From: Actinomycetes bacterium
GTDB taxonomy: Bacteria; Actinomycetota; Acidimicrobiia; Acidimicrobiales; Ilumatobacteraceae
Direction: 5' to 3'
Length of the DNA: 64,000 nucleotides
Assembly: GCA_025358125.1 (NCBI GenBank)
Contig: JANYKS010000049.1
Span: forward strand, 38,251-102,250
In this document: piece by piece, positions 52,229 through 62,443 of the stretch
Layout of the letters: every line of letters begins with the position of its first letter
How positions within the stretch are numbered: the first letter of the stretch is position 1
The notes under the pieces: model-generated
Told to the model about the DNA's origin: nothing
Databases searched by the model: none
Seen by the model: the letters and a program-made list of their open reading frames with translations, nothing else
Translations under genes and position numbers: made by a program

Positions 52229-53089
52229 ATGAACTCAGCAGCCATCATCGGAATCGTCGTCGCGGCGGCGGTCGTGCTCGCGGCCGTCGTGTTCCTCACG
52301 GCGGCCCGCCGCACCGATGTTCGTGGCGCCGGAGCGCTGTCTCGCGAGACTCGCCGCCGCGACAAGGACTCAGACGTCGACCTCCCTGTAGCGCCATCCG
52401 GCAGGGCCGTCGAGCGCGCTGCGGCCGAGAGCCGTTCGACATCGGTCGCCAAGGCCGACGATCTCCTGCCGGCGCCATGGGTGGCGCCGGATGCAGATGC
52501 GGTCGGCGTGTCACGCCGGATTTTCTTCAACCGGGCCTACATCAGCCTGATGGGCCTCGGCATCGGCGGGTTCGCCGCCGCCTCGTTCGTCGGCTTCCTG
52601 TACCCGCCGAGCAAGGGCGGCGGCTTCGGCGGCAAGGTCGGCGCCGGCAAGCTCGACGACATCCTGCTCAACATCCGCCTCAACCAGGGCTTCTTCTACC
52701 TGCCAGAGGCCAGGACATGGATCACCCACTATCCGGCCGACTCCGTGCCGAAGGCGAAGAAGATCTACAACCCGCTCCTGCTGCCAGGCATGGAGGCGGG
52801 GATTGTCGCGCTGTACCAGAAGTGCCCGCATCTCGGTTGCCGCGTTCCTCAGTGCGCAAGCTCGCAGTGGTTCGAATGCCCCTGCCACGGCAGCCAGTAC
52901 AACCGGGTCGGGGAGAAGAAGGCCGGTCCTGCTCCACGCGGGATGGACCGTTTCATCGTCTCGGTCAGCGGCGCCGGCGACGTCACGATCGACACGCTCG
53001 GCGGCGCAGCCATCCCTGGGCCGGCGATCGGTACGAACACCACCGGCCAAGAGGCCGAGGGTCCCCACTGCATCACGGGCGGACACTGA
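52229..53089 (+). CDS. qcrA: Rieske iron-sulfur protein
   Basis: This 286-aa protein has an N-terminal hydrophobic helix (AAIIGIVVAAAVVLAAVVFL), a charged linker, a second helix (AYISLMGLGIGGFAAASFVGFL) and the Rieske domain. The [2Fe-2S] ligands are C199-P-H201-L-G-C204 and C217-P-C219-H220. The two-helix topology differs from the single anchor of classical Rieske proteins. It carries electrons from quinol to the cytochromes c. ATG 52229 follows an ATG-rich junction, 9 bp after the previous stop. Confidence 0.95.
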   Translation: MNSAAIIGIVVAAAVVLAAVVFLTAARRTDVRGAGALSRETRRRDKDSDVDLPVAPSGRAVERAAAESRSTSVAKADDLLPAPWVAPDADAVGVSRRIFFNRAYISLMGLGIGGFAAASFVGFLYPPSKGGGFGGKVGAGKLDDILLNIRLNQGFFYLPEARTWITHYPADSVPKAKKIYNPLLLPGMEAGIVALYQKCPHLGCRVPQCASSQWFECPCHGSQYNRVGEKKAGPAPRGMDRFIVSVSGAGDVTIDTLGGAAIPGPAIGTNTTGQEAEGPHCITGGH

Positions 53090-53095
53090 GCGACC

Positions 53096-54157
53096 ATGCT
53101 TGCTACGAGTTCCACTCCGATCGCCTACCTCATCTTGCTGGTGTTGGTCGTCGGCTTCATCCTGTACGCGCTCTCGAACCGCAAGGCGGCGCGTCCAGAA
53201 CTCGGGTCTGAGATCGAACTCGCCGCGAACCGCAAGCCGTACTACGACGACGAGATCCTCGAGGGCCGCCGGCTCGAACGGGTGCAGTTCGTCGGCTTGC
53301 TCTTCCTCGTCGTCAGTGTCATCGGCCTGCCGCTCTACTGGGTCCTCGAGCCTGGTCGCCAAGCCGGGGCCAAGGCATTTTCGGACCACCGTGCAATCGG
53401 CTGGGGCAGAGACCTCTTCCGCCCGACAGCAGAGGGCGGCTTCAACTGCGCCGGCTGCCACGGTGGGATGAAGGCCGAGGGAGCTACCGCGGCCTACGCA
53501 ATCACGAATCCGAACACCACCGAGGTGAAGTCGGTCAACTGGTTTGCGCCGGCGCTGAACACCGTGTTCTATCGCTTCAGTGACGACGAGGTGCGTTTCA
53601 TCCTCGTCTACGGTCGTCCTTTCTCACCGATGTCGCCGTGGGGCCTCGACGGTGGTGGACCAATGAACGCGCAACAGATCGACACATTGATCGCGTACCT
53701 CCACAGCATCCAGATCCCTCGCGTCGGCTGCGCCGCCAACGAGAGGGATCCACTGGCCTGCGCGACGGGCACGTTGCCGACCGAGACCCAGCAGGCGATC
53801 ACGGATGCTGCCAAGCTCACGGTCGACAACCGCACGTACAAATCGCTCGGCGAGGCGCTGTTCAACCTCGATCTCGCGAGCGGCGCGTACTCGTGCGCAC
53901 GGTGCCATACGTCCGGTTGGAGTTACGGCGACCCGAACCAAGCGGGTCAGGGGGCGATGGGTCCCAACCTCACGGCGGGCGCGTCGAACTCGCACTTCCC
54001 GAACGAGTCCGATCAGATCGATTTCGTCAAGAAAGGCTCCGAGTTGGGCAAGAAGTACGGCATTCAGGGTCAAGGCAGTGGACGCATGCCGGCCTTCGCC
54101 AGGATGCTCACCGACGAACAGATCAAGCTCATCGTCGAATACGTGCGGAGCCTCTGA
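53096..54157 (+). CDS. Two-haem membrane-bound c-type cytochrome
   Basis: This 353-aa protein has two transmembrane helices near the N-terminus (PIAYLILLVLVVGFILYAL and VQFVGLLFLVVSVIGLPLYWVL) and two cytochrome c domains. The first haem motif is C118-AGC-H and the second C267-ARC-H. The probable Met ligand of the second domain is in GRMPAFARML. It resembles cytochrome cc proteins of the actinobacterial supercomplex (QcrC) in domain count. The start is 6 bp after the Rieske gene. Confidence 0.92.
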   Translation: MLATSSTPIAYLILLVLVVGFILYALSNRKAARPELGSEIELAANRKPYYDDEILEGRRLERVQFVGLLFLVVSVIGLPLYWVLEPGRQAGAKAFSDHRAIGWGRDLFRPTAEGGFNCAGCHGGMKAEGATAAYAITNPNTTEVKSVNWFAPALNTVFYRFSDDEVRFILVYGRPFSPMSPWGLDGGGPMNAQQIDTLIAYLHSIQIPRVGCAANERDPLACATGTLPTETQQAITDAAKLTVDNRTYKSLGEALFNLDLASGAYSCARCHTSGWSYGDPNQAGQGAMGPNLTAGASNSHFPNESDQIDFVKKGSELGKKYGIQGQGSGRMPAFARMLTDEQIKLIVEYVRSL

Positions 54158-54978
54158 TGCACGCATTGCTCGCCCTCAACTGGGAGCCCCAGCTCCGCGG
54201 CATCATCATCATCATCATCGCGGTGTCGGTGTTGTGCGGATCCATCTTTCTGATCCTCGGCACCAACCTCGGTGCGCGCCTCGGCTTCTTGCTCTCGATC
54301 GCCGCGCTGTCCGGTTGGATGATGCTGATGGGGCTCACGTGGTGGGCGTTCGGCATCGGTCTGAAGGGCGCCGAGCCGTCGTGGAAGCCGGTGCCCGGCG
54401 AGTCCATCCTGCTCGAGCCCCGGGCCATCCATGAGGCTGGCATCATCGCGTCCGCCATCGACCTACCACCGAACACGCCCTATTCCGATCAGGCCGTTGC
54501 GATCGACAAAGCGCTCGGGTCGAACGGCTGGGCCAAGTTCGGCGAGAGCGACAAGAGCTTCGGTCCGGCCGCCTCTGCCGGTGGTGTGATCATCGAAGAG
54601 GACGCCACGTTGAAATCGGGCCAGTACAAGGTCGTCAACGTCTTCGACAAGGGCGGAGCCCGTTATCCGAAGATCAACAACTCACTCGACTTCATTGCGT
54701 TCTTCCATCGACCGCACTGGATCGTCGTCGAGGTTGCGCCGTTGATCCGGCAACGTGACGAGCCCGGACGCGCGCCGGCGCCGGCCGAGGTCGACAAGAC
54801 CGCTCCGCACCGCTACGTGTACATGATCCGCGACCTCGGCGACAAGCGTGTGCCGTCGGCAATGGTCGCGATCGGCGCCGCGATCGTGTTCTTCATGTGC
54901 TGCTATTTGTTGCACATCCGCGACCGGCGGGTTGCGATCAATGTCGGCCGCGGGCTCGCGATACCGGCAAGGGAGTAG
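54157..54978 (+). CDS. Membrane protein of the quinol-complex cluster, unknown
   Basis: This 273-aa protein has two N-terminal helices ([21 protein letters not shown] and [21 protein letters not shown]), an extracytoplasmic domain of about 150 residues, and a C-terminal helix ([20 protein letters not shown]). It shares one base with the preceding stop (TGATG) and precedes nuoA by 3 bp. A possible assembly or linking subunit between the quinol complex and complex I (inference). Confidence 0.7.
   Translation: MHALLALNWEPQLRGIIIIIIAVSVLCGSIFLILGTNLGARLGFLLSIAALSGWMMLMGLTWWAFGIGLKGAEPSWKPVPGESILLEPRAIHEAGIIASAIDLPPNTPYSDQAVAIDKALGSNGWAKFGESDKSFGPAASAGGVIIEEDATLKSGQYKVVNVFDKGGARYPKINNSLDFIAFFHRPHWIVVEVAPLIRQRDEPGRAPAPAEVDKTAPHRYVYMIRDLGDKRVPSAMVAIGAAIVFFMCCYLLHIRDRRVAINVGRGLAIPARE
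54202..54219 (+). repeat. ATC trinucleotide repeat, six copies, in frame
   Basis: Six ATC codons encode six Ile within the first transmembrane helix of the 273-aa membrane protein. Confidence 0.8.
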
Positions 54979-54981
54979 CGC

Positions 54982-55443
54982 ATGGGTCAGTACCTGCCCG
55001 TGATCTGCCTGATGATTCTCGCGATCCTTTTCGGTGCGTTGAGCTTCGTCGCTTCCAAACTGCTCGCGCCTCGTCGGCCGTCGGCCGCCAAGCAAGCGCC
55101 CTACGAATGCGGCATCGTGCCAAGCCGCGAGCCGCCGGAACGCTTCCCGGTCAGCTTCTACATCGTCGCGATGTTGTTCATCATGTTCGACATCGAGATC
55201 ATCTTCATCTACCCGTACGCGGTGTCGCGCCGAGAACTGGGCTCGTTCGGCTTCTGGGAAATGATCGCGTTCTCGGCGGTGTTCTTCTTGGCCTTCGTCT
55301 ACGTCGTCGCCCGCGGCGCCCTCGATTGGGGTCCGGTCCAGAAGTACCACCGCGTGGACAGCGCTGTTTCTGCCGATCGCACACTCACGAGCACCATCCG
55401 CCGCGTCGGTACCGAAGGTCGCATCGACGAGAAGGCAGCCTGA
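54982..55443 (+). CDS. nuoA: NADH-quinone oxidoreductase subunit A
   Basis: This 153-aa protein has three helices and the conserved NuoA block [20 protein letters not shown] followed by [16 protein letters not shown]. The C-terminal tail of about 40 residues is longer than usual. It is first in the nuo set, 3 bp after the membrane-protein gene. Confidence 0.96.
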   Translation: MGQYLPVICLMILAILFGALSFVASKLLAPRRPSAAKQAPYECGIVPSREPPERFPVSFYIVAMLFIMFDIEIIFIYPYAVSRRELGSFGFWEMIAFSAVFFLAFVYVVARGALDWGPVQKYHRVDSAVSADRTLTSTIRRVGTEGRIDEKAA

Positions 55444-55445
55444 TC

Positions 55446-56048
55446 GTGGGACTCGTCCAAGACGTGCTCGATGACGGTCTCGGCGGCATTCAGCACAACG
55501 CCCTCACCGGCAAGCTGGAAGATCTCGTCAAGTGGGCCCGCAGCCGCAGCAGCTGGGGCGCCACCTTCGGCCTGGCCTGCTGTGCGATCGAGATGATGGG
55601 CACCGGCGGCTCGCACTACGACATCAGCCGGTTCGGCATGGAGGTGTTCCGCGCCAGCCCCCGCCAGGCCGACATCATGATCGTCGCCGGGCGGGTGAGC
55701 CAGAAGATGGCTCCGGTGCTGCGGCAGGTGTACGACCAGATGATGGAACCGAAGTGGGTGATCAGCATGGGCGTCTGCGCGAGTAGTGGCGGGATGTTCA
55801 ACAACTACGCGATCGTCCAGGGCGTCGATCAGATCGTGCCCGTCGACGTGTATGCGCCGGGCTGCCCGCCAACTCCCGAGACGCTCATCCACGCGATCGA
55901 GACCCTCCACCAGCTGATCGAGGACGGACAGCTGATGAAGCGCCGCGAGGCGTCCGGCGCCGGCGCCAACGTCCATATCACCGAGATCCACGCGGCTCAC
56001 GAGCCGACACCGGTAGTGCTCGGCCGATCCTCGGCAGTTGGCGTGTGA
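55446..56048 (+). CDS. nuoB: NADH-quinone oxidoreductase subunit B
   Basis: This 200-aa protein binds the terminal N2 [4Fe-4S] cluster. Ligands lie in [10 protein letters not shown] (the tandem Cys), [10 protein letters not shown] and [12 protein letters not shown] 55446 comes 2 bp after nuoA. The C-terminus has an extra tail of about 30 residues. Confidence 0.96.
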   Translation: MGLVQDVLDDGLGGIQHNALTGKLEDLVKWARSRSSWGATFGLACCAIEMMGTGGSHYDISRFGMEVFRASPRQADIMIVAGRVSQKMAPVLRQVYDQMMEPKWVISMGVCASSGGMFNNYAIVQGVDQIVPVDVYAPGCPPTPETLIHAIETLHQLIEDGQLMKRREASGAGANVHITEIHAAHEPTPVVLGRSSAVGV

Positions 56049-56051
56049 ACC

Positions 56052-56618
56052 ATGAGCAACGCCCCGACCACCAAGACGTCAAACGACGCGGCCCCACCAC
56101 CTGAGCCGCCAACGACGCTGCACGGGTTCGCACTGACGCAAAGCTGCGGCCAAGATGTCGTCCACGTTCCACGCGCCGACTATGTCGCGCTGATCAAGAA
56201 ACTCGCCGACGACGGCTACGTGCAGGCCGCTGATCTGTGCGGTGTCGATTACCTTACCCATCCTGGCCGCACCCTCGCGCCCGGCGTCACGCCGGAGCGG
56301 TTCGAGGTCGTCGTCAATCTGCTCGACATCGAGCACCGCCGCCGCCTGCGGGTGCGGGTGCAGGTGCCGGCCGCCGATGCCACCTGCCCGTCGTTGTTCG
56401 ACGTGCATCCAGGGACCGAGGCGATGGAGCGCGAGGCGTACGACATGTTCGGAATCGCCTTCACCGATCACCCCGACCTGACCCGCATCTTGATGCCAGA
56501 GGACTGGGACGGCTTCCCGCTGCGCAAGGACTACGACACCGGAGAGATTCCCGTGCAGTTCAGTGCCAACTATGTCGAAGCCGATCAGCCGTCGGCACTG
56601 CCGGGCGCGACATCGTGA
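56052..56618 (+). CDS. nuoC: NADH-quinone oxidoreductase subunit C
   Basis: This 188-aa protein has the 30-kDa subunit signature EREAYDMFGIAFTDHPDLTRILMPEDWDGFPLRKDY. Its stop overlaps nuoD (GTGA). It forms part of the peripheral arm near the quinone site. Confidence 0.95.
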   Translation: MSNAPTTKTSNDAAPPPEPPTTLHGFALTQSCGQDVVHVPRADYVALIKKLADDGYVQAADLCGVDYLTHPGRTLAPGVTPERFEVVVNLLDIEHRRRLRVRVQVPAADATCPSLFDVHPGTEAMEREAYDMFGIAFTDHPDLTRILMPEDWDGFPLRKDYDTGEIPVQFSANYVEADQPSALPGATS

Positions 56619-57964
56619 CCACCGCCGACGAGACCTTGGCCGGCCTGATCCACCAGACGAGTGAGGGCGGCCAGGAATTGCGTCCGCGCAGCGACCTGAC
56701 CGCCAAGGAACTGATGCGTGAGGTCGGCTCGGTGCTGCGGATGAGCGAGGCCCAAGCGGCCGGGCTCGGCGAGGTCCAAGCCGACGCGAGCGAAGACCAG
56801 ACGATGATCATCAACATGGGCCCTCAGCACCCGAGCACCCACGGCGTGTTGCGGCTGATGCTCGAGCTCAAGGGCGAGACCGTGCTGCGCTGCAAGCCGA
56901 TCATCGGCTATCTGCACACCGGGATGGAAAAGACCGGCGAAACACTCACGTACATGCAGGGCGGCACGAACGTCACCCGGATGGACTACGTCAGCCCGCT
57001 CAACAACGAGCTCGTGTTCTCGATGACGGTCGAGAAGCTGCTCGGCATCGATGGCGACATCCCCGAGCGTGCGGTGTGGATGAGGATGCTGCTCAGCGAG
57101 TTGAATCGGATGAGCAGCCACCTGCTGTTCATGGCCACGAACGGGATGGACCTCGGCGCGGTCGGGATGATGCTCTACGGCTGGCGCGAGCGCGAGGAGG
57201 TGTTGCGGTTCTTCCAGAAGGTGACCGGGCTGCGGATGAACCACAACTTCATCCGCCCGGGGGGCGTCGCGGCCGATCTGCCTGCGGGTTGGCGCGACGA
57301 CGTTCTGCGGCTGTTGGACATGCTGCCACCGCGTCTCGCCGAGTACGACACGCTCCTCACCGGCCAGCCGATCTGGCGCGATCGGCTGCAGGGGGTTGGC
57401 GTCATCACGGCCCAGGAAGCCATCGCGCTCGGCGCGACCGGCCCGATCCTGCGCAGCACCGGCCTACCGTGGGATCTGCGCCGCGACCTGCCGTACATGC
57501 ACTACGACGAATTGGAGTTCGACGTCATCGTCGGTAGCTACGGCGACTGCTTCGACCGGTACGCGATTCGTCTCAACGAGATCCGCGAATCGATGAGGAT
57601 CGTTCGCCAGATCCTCGACCGGATGCCGCTCGGCGACTACCGGATCCAGAACAAGAAGATCACACCCCCGCCGCGCCTTCGAATCGACGAGTCGATGGAG
57701 GCGTTGATCCATCACTTCAAGATCTTCACCGAGGGTTTCAAGGTTCCGGAAGGCGAGGCGTACGTTGCGATCGAGAGCCCCCGCGGTGAGATCGGCTGCT
57801 ACATCGCCAGCGACGGCTCGGCCAAGCCATACCGGATGCATGTGCGCGGCCCCTCGTTCGTCAACCTCCAGTGCCTGCCACACATGATGCGCAATTGCCT
57901 CGTCGCCGACGCGGTTGCCATCATCTCCAGTGTGGATCCAGTTCTGGGAGAGGTCGATCGGTAG
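56615..57964 (+). CDS. nuoD: NADH-quinone oxidoreductase subunit D
   Basis: This 449-aa subunit has the GPQHPSTHGVLRL motif, RCKPIIGYLHTGMEK and the C-terminal DPVLGEVDR ending. It lines the quinone cavity with NuoB. A variable N-terminal stretch of about 65 residues precedes the conserved core. GTG 56615 overlaps the nuoC stop. Confidence 0.96.
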   Translation: MTTADETLAGLIHQTSEGGQELRPRSDLTAKELMREVGSVLRMSEAQAAGLGEVQADASEDQTMIINMGPQHPSTHGVLRLMLELKGETVLRCKPIIGYLHTGMEKTGETLTYMQGGTNVTRMDYVSPLNNELVFSMTVEKLLGIDGDIPERAVWMRMLLSELNRMSSHLLFMATNGMDLGAVGMMLYGWREREEVLRFFQKVTGLRMNHNFIRPGGVAADLPAGWRDDVLRLLDMLPPRLAEYDTLLTGQPIWRDRLQGVGVITAQEAIALGATGPILRSTGLPWDLRRDLPYMHYDELEFDVIVGSYGDCFDRYAIRLNEIRESMRIVRQILDRMPLGDYRIQNKKITPPPRLRIDESMEALIHHFKIFTEGFKVPEGEAYVAIESPRGEIGCYIASDGSAKPYRMHVRGPSFVNLQCLPHMMRNCLVADAVAIISSVDPVLGEVDR

Positions 57965-58593
57965 TGAGCCGCCTCAATGAAGACAACGTGCGGATCGCGC
58001 TCGAGACCATCGCGCGTTACCCAAAGGCGCGCTCAGCGATGATTCCTTTGCTGCACCTCGCTCAGCAGCAGGACGGCTACGTGACGAACGAGGCGATGGC
58101 GCACATCGGTGAACTCGTCGGGGCGACATCGGCCGAAGTTTTCGGCACCGCGACGTTCTACGAGATGTTCAAGTTCAAGCCGGTCGGCAAGTACCTGATC
58201 AACATCTGCGCAACGATGTCGTGCGCGCTGATGGGCGCAGAGCAACTGATGCATCACGCCGAACGACGCCTCGGCATCAAAGCCGGCGCGACGACCCCCG
58301 ACGGTTTGTTCACGCTGGAGCACGCAGAGTGCCAGGCGGCGTGCACGGAAGCGCCGACGCTGCAGGCCAACTATCGCTACCGCTTCCATGTCACACCTGC
58401 GACGTTCGACGCGCTCATCGACGACCTGGCCAACGGCCGATTGGATGCCGAGATCCCGCCGCACGGTACGGTGGCGCGCATCCGTCAGCGCATCCCAGCC
58501 GACCGTGTCGTCGGACCCCGGTCACCCGACGACGTCACAACGGCACCTGAGTGGATGGCTGTCGCGCCGACCGCTTCGGGAGGCGGACAGTGA
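57964..58593 (+). CDS. nuoE: NADH-quinone oxidoreductase subunit E
   Basis: This 209-aa thioredoxin-like subunit binds [2Fe-2S] N1a with Cys in CATMSC and CQAAC. A C-terminal extension of about 50 residues is low in conservation. GTG 57964 shares a base with the nuoD stop TAG. Confidence 0.95.
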   Translation: MSRLNEDNVRIALETIARYPKARSAMIPLLHLAQQQDGYVTNEAMAHIGELVGATSAEVFGTATFYEMFKFKPVGKYLINICATMSCALMGAEQLMHHAERRLGIKAGATTPDGLFTLEHAECQAACTEAPTLQANYRYRFHVTPATFDALIDDLANGRLDAEIPPHGTVARIRQRIPADRVVGPRSPDDVTTAPEWMAVAPTASGGGQ

Positions 58594-60053
58594 CCGTTAC
58601 GACCTATTCGCACACGCCCGGTTTCTACACCGGAGACCGCCCCCAGATCGTCACCTCGCGGTTCCAGTACGAGGACTCGTACACGCTCGACCGGTATCTC
58701 GCCACCGATGGCTACAAGGGGCTGCGTGCTGCGCTCGCGCTCTCGCCGACCGAGGTCCACGACGAGGTCACAAAGGCCACGGTCCTCGGCCGCGGCGGCG
58801 CCGGTTTCCCGGCCGGTGTGAAATGGGGCCTCACCCCGCAAGCGGTGTGGCCGCGTTACCTCGTCGTCAACGGCGACGAGAGCGAGCCGGGCACGTACAA
58901 GGACCGTCTGCTGATGGAACGCGATCCCCACCAGCTGATCGAAGGCTGTCTGATCGCGTGCTACGCGGCCGGTTTGTCACAGTGCTTCTTGTACATCCGC
59001 GGCGAGATGGCGCTCGCTCAGGAGCGTGTCGCGATCGCGCTGAACGAGGCGTATGCGGCCGGCTACATCGGCACGTGCATCCTCGGCTCGAAGTTCTCGG
59101 TCGACATCGTGTTGCACTGGGGCGCCGGCGCGTATGTGGTCGGCGAAGAGACAGCGCTGATCGAGAGCCTCGAGGGCAACCGCGGCCTGCCCCGGCTCAA
59201 GCCGCCGTTCTTCCCGGCTGCGATCGGGTTGTACGGCAAGCCAACGATCGTCAACAACGTCGAAACGCTCGCCAACCTGGCGTGGCTGCTGCGCCACGGC
59301 GCCGACGAATACACCAAGATCGGTACTGCCACTTCGCCCGGAACTCGCATGGTGGCCGTGTCCGGACACGTCAAGCGTCCCGGCGTGTTCGAGATCGTCA
59401 ACGGCACCACCACGTTCCGCGACCTGATCTACAACGAAGAGTTCTGCGGTGGCATCCGCGACGACCACGAACTCAAGGCCTTCGTGCCCGGTGGCGGTTC
59501 CGCGCCGTGGTTCACGCCGGATCAGCTCGACCTGCCGTTCGAGGGTCGCCTCGTCGGTGCTGCCGGATCGATGCTCGGCTCCGGCGCGATCATGGTCATG
59601 GACCACACCACCGACATCCCGGCTGCCGCGCTGACGCTCGCCCGTTTCTACGCCAACGAGTCGTGCGGCAAATGCACGCCGTGCCGCGAGGGCGGCACCT
59701 GGCTGATGCGCATCCTCCAGCGCGTCGTCGCCGGATTCGGCACCCACCGTGACCTCGATCAGTTGTTCGAAGTCGGTCAGACCATCTGCCCCGGCGCCTT
59801 CCCGCACGCAGCGAGCGAGCGTCTCGGGCTCGAGGCCGTCCCGTTCCCGTACAAGATGACCACGATCTGCTTCGTCGGACCGTCGGCGTATGTGCCGGTG
59901 CACTCGGCGCTGACCTTGTTCCGCGACGAGTTCGAGGCCAAGATCGTCAAGCGCACCTTTATTCCAGTGACAGCCATTCCAGTGACAGGCAGTGCGGTGA
60001 CGGCACTCCCGGCGACAGCGGACTCCGTCGAGGCAGTTGGGGTGGGTCAATGA
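58590..60053 (+). CDS. nuoF: NADH-quinone oxidoreductase subunit F
   Basis: This 487-aa subunit holds the NADH and FMN sites. It shows LGRGGAGFPAGVKWG, VVNGDESEPGTYKDRLLMERDPHQ, the N3 cluster CGKCTPC, and the fourth Cys in TICPGAF. The C-terminal tail contains a 15-bp tandem repeat (59961-59990) that encodes IPVTA/IPVTG. The start overlaps nuoE (GTGA). Confidence 0.96.
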   Translation: MTVTTYSHTPGFYTGDRPQIVTSRFQYEDSYTLDRYLATDGYKGLRAALALSPTEVHDEVTKATVLGRGGAGFPAGVKWGLTPQAVWPRYLVVNGDESEPGTYKDRLLMERDPHQLIEGCLIACYAAGLSQCFLYIRGEMALAQERVAIALNEAYAAGYIGTCILGSKFSVDIVLHWGAGAYVVGEETALIESLEGNRGLPRLKPPFFPAAIGLYGKPTIVNNVETLANLAWLLRHGADEYTKIGTATSPGTRMVAVSGHVKRPGVFEIVNGTTTFRDLIYNEEFCGGIRDDHELKAFVPGGGSAPWFTPDQLDLPFEGRLVGAAGSMLGSGAIMVMDHTTDIPAAALTLARFYANESCGKCTPCREGGTWLMRILQRVVAGFGTHRDLDQLFEVGQTICPGAFPHAASERLGLEAVPFPYKMTTICFVGPSAYVPVHSALTLFRDEFEAKIVKRTFIPVTAIPVTGSAVTALPATADSVEAVGVGQ

Positions 60054-62443
60054 CAACGACCGAGACGAACACCGATCCAGAGGCGCTCGAGCCGGTGGTC
60101 GATCCAAACGCGGTCAGCATCGTCATCAACGGCCGGCAGGTCACCGCGCGCAAAGGCGATCTGATCATCAAGGCCGCTGAGGACAACGGCGAGTACATCC
60201 CCCGCTTTTGTTATCACGAGCGGATGTCGCCGGTGGGCATGTGCCGAATGTGCCTGGTCGAGGTCGACACCGGTCGCGGGCCGCAGCTGATGCCGTCGTG
60301 CATGTTCGCTGTCTCGCCGGACATGAAGGTGATGACCAATTCGCCGATCGCGAAGGCCGCCCAGGAAGGCGTCATCGAGCTGTTGCTCGCCAATCACCCG
60401 CTCGACTGCCCGGTCTGCGACAAGGGTGGCGAATGCCCGCTGCAGGACCAGTCGGTCAGCCACGGCCCGGGCGAGAGCCGCTACATCGAAGAGAAGCGTC
60501 ATTTCGAAAAACCGATCCCGATCAGCGAGCTCGTCTTCCTCGATCGCGAGCGGTGCATTCTCTGTGACCGTTGCACCCGCTTCGCCGATGAGGTGGCCGG
60601 CGACGCGCTGATCCATTTCACCCATCGCGGCAACCTGACCCAGATCAACACGTTCCCCGGTGAACCGTTCGCCAGCTACTTCAGTGGCAACACCGTGCAG
60701 ATCTGTCCGGTCGGCGCGCTGACCGCCAAGTCGTATCGGTTCAAGGCCCGTCCCTGGGATCTCGAACAGGCCGAGAGCACCTGCACGACGTGCTCGGTCG
60801 GTTGTCGCATCACCGTCCAATCCAGCCGCGACGAACTCGTCCGCTATCAAGGTGTCGACTCCGATCCCGTCAACTGGGGCTGGCTGTGCGACCGCGGCCG
60901 GTTCAACTTCGAGTCGGTGGGCAGCGGCGACCGGCTCACCGTCCCGCTCGTACTCACCTCGTCCGGGCACGAGCCGACGTCGTGGAACTCGGCGTTGGGA
61001 TCTGCCGCGCGACTGATCAAGGACGCGATCACCGCCGGTGGTGCGAACAGCATCGCCGTGCTCGGTGGAGCGCGGGGCACCAACGAAGACGCGTTCGCCT
61101 GGGCGCGACTCGCCCACGACGTGATCGGCACCCCGAACGTTTCGGCCCAGCTCGCCGACGGGCTGCCGATCGGCCTGCTCGCCCTCAACCGGGCCACCAT
61201 CGACGAAGCGGCATCAGCTGCAACCGTCATCCTGATCGCGCCGGACCTCAAAGAAGAGTTGCCGGTGCTGTACTTGCGCCTGCGCGACGCAGCCGAGAAG
61301 CATCGCAGCCGGATCATCGAGTTCACACCGAAGGCATCGGGCATCAGCCGTTACGCGTGGCGTACCGTCTTCTACGAACCGGGCACTCAAGCCGGGGCCG
61401 TTGCGACAGCGCTCGGCCAGGCCGACATCGCTGAGCAGATCGCCAAGGGCACGGTCGTCATCGTCGCCGGGCGGGCCAACCTCGCCGAGTCATCGGCGCC
61501 GACAGTCGCCGCACTGCTCGCGCTGACCGAGGCGCTGCCGCAGGCCACGGTGCTGCCGGCCCTGCGCCGCGGCAACGTCGTCGGCGCCACCCAGGTCGGG
61601 CTCCGTCCCGGTCGGGGCGGACTCGCCAGCTTGGGTATCCTCGACGCTGCGGCGAGCGGCAAGATCGAATGTCTCATCCTGCTCGGGGCCGACCCCCTCG
61701 GCGATGTCCCCGACGCCGACCTCGCCCGTCGGGCACTCGCCGGCGCTCGCCGCATCATCTCGATCGACACGTTCCTCACCGGCTCGTCGGCGCTCGCCGA
61801 TGTCGTGCTGCCAGCGGCCGCCTATGCCGAGAAGTCGGGAACGACCACCAACCTCGAAGGGCGCGTGACCCGCGTTGCGCAGAAGGTGACGGTCGCCGGA
61901 ACGGCCCGTCCCGACTGGATGATTGCCACCGAGCTCGCCCAACGACTCGGCGCCGGCCTCGGTTTCCGATCCGACAGCGATATCACCGCAGCGATCACCG
62001 AACACGTCGGTGGTTTCGAGGGGGTGACAGCTGCGGTCCTCGACGCGAATCCGAACGGCGTGATCGCGCTCGCTCCGAACATCGATGCGATCAACGAGCC
62101 GATGGTCACCCTTGGTGACCGCAATGCCTACGACTACCGTTTGATCGTGAGCCGCAAGCTGTACGACAAGGCGATCGTGACTACCAAGTCGCCTTCGCTC
62201 GCCCCGCTCGCGGGCACCAGCGCGGTGTACGTCAATCCGCTCGATGTGACCCGCATCGGCTCGGCCGTCGGCGCCGAGGTCAAGGTGTCGAGTGCCAGGG
62301 CGACGGTGATCCTCCCACTCGCCACCGACCCGTCCGTGCAGCGCGGCACCGCGTGGGTGCCGTTCAACCAGCCGGGGGCGAACATCGGTGAACTGATCGA
62401 TGCCGCCGCCTCCGTCACCGACGTGCGGATCGAGAGCCTGTGA
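60050..62443 (+). CDS. nuoG: NADH-quinone oxidoreductase subunit G
   Basis: This 797-aa subunit has the [2Fe-2S] N1b ligands (FCYHERMSPVGMCRMCLVEV, PSC), the N5 and N4 clusters (CPVCDKGGECPLQDQS, ERCILCDRCTRF), and a CxxCxxxC motif (CTTCSVGC with a later Cys in GWLCDRGRF) of the N7 type. A molybdopterin-oxidoreductase-like C-terminal domain follows. The ATG overlaps the nuoF stop (ATGA). Confidence 0.96.
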   Translation: MTTTETNTDPEALEPVVDPNAVSIVINGRQVTARKGDLIIKAAEDNGEYIPRFCYHERMSPVGMCRMCLVEVDTGRGPQLMPSCMFAVSPDMKVMTNSPIAKAAQEGVIELLLANHPLDCPVCDKGGECPLQDQSVSHGPGESRYIEEKRHFEKPIPISELVFLDRERCILCDRCTRFADEVAGDALIHFTHRGNLTQINTFPGEPFASYFSGNTVQICPVGALTAKSYRFKARPWDLEQAESTCTTCSVGCRITVQSSRDELVRYQGVDSDPVNWGWLCDRGRFNFESVGSGDRLTVPLVLTSSGHEPTSWNSALGSAARLIKDAITAGGANSIAVLGGARGTNEDAFAWARLAHDVIGTPNVSAQLADGLPIGLLALNRATIDEAASAATVILIAPDLKEELPVLYLRLRDAAEKHRSRIIEFTPKASGISRYAWRTVFYEPGTQAGAVATALGQADIAEQIAKGTVVIVAGRANLAESSAPTVAALLALTEALPQATVLPALRRGNVVGATQVGLRPGRGGLASLGILDAAASGKIECLILLGADPLGDVPDADLARRALAGARRIISIDTFLTGSSALADVVLPAAAYAEKSGTTTNLEGRVTRVAQKVTVAGTARPDWMIATELAQRLGAGLGFRSDSDITAAITEHVGGFEGVTAAVLDANPNGVIALAPNIDAINEPMVTLGDRNAYDYRLIVSRKLYDKAIVTTKSPSLAPLAGTSAVYVNPLDVTRIGSAVGAEVKVSSARATVILPLATDPSVQRGTAWVPFNQPGANIGELIDAAASVTDVRIESL

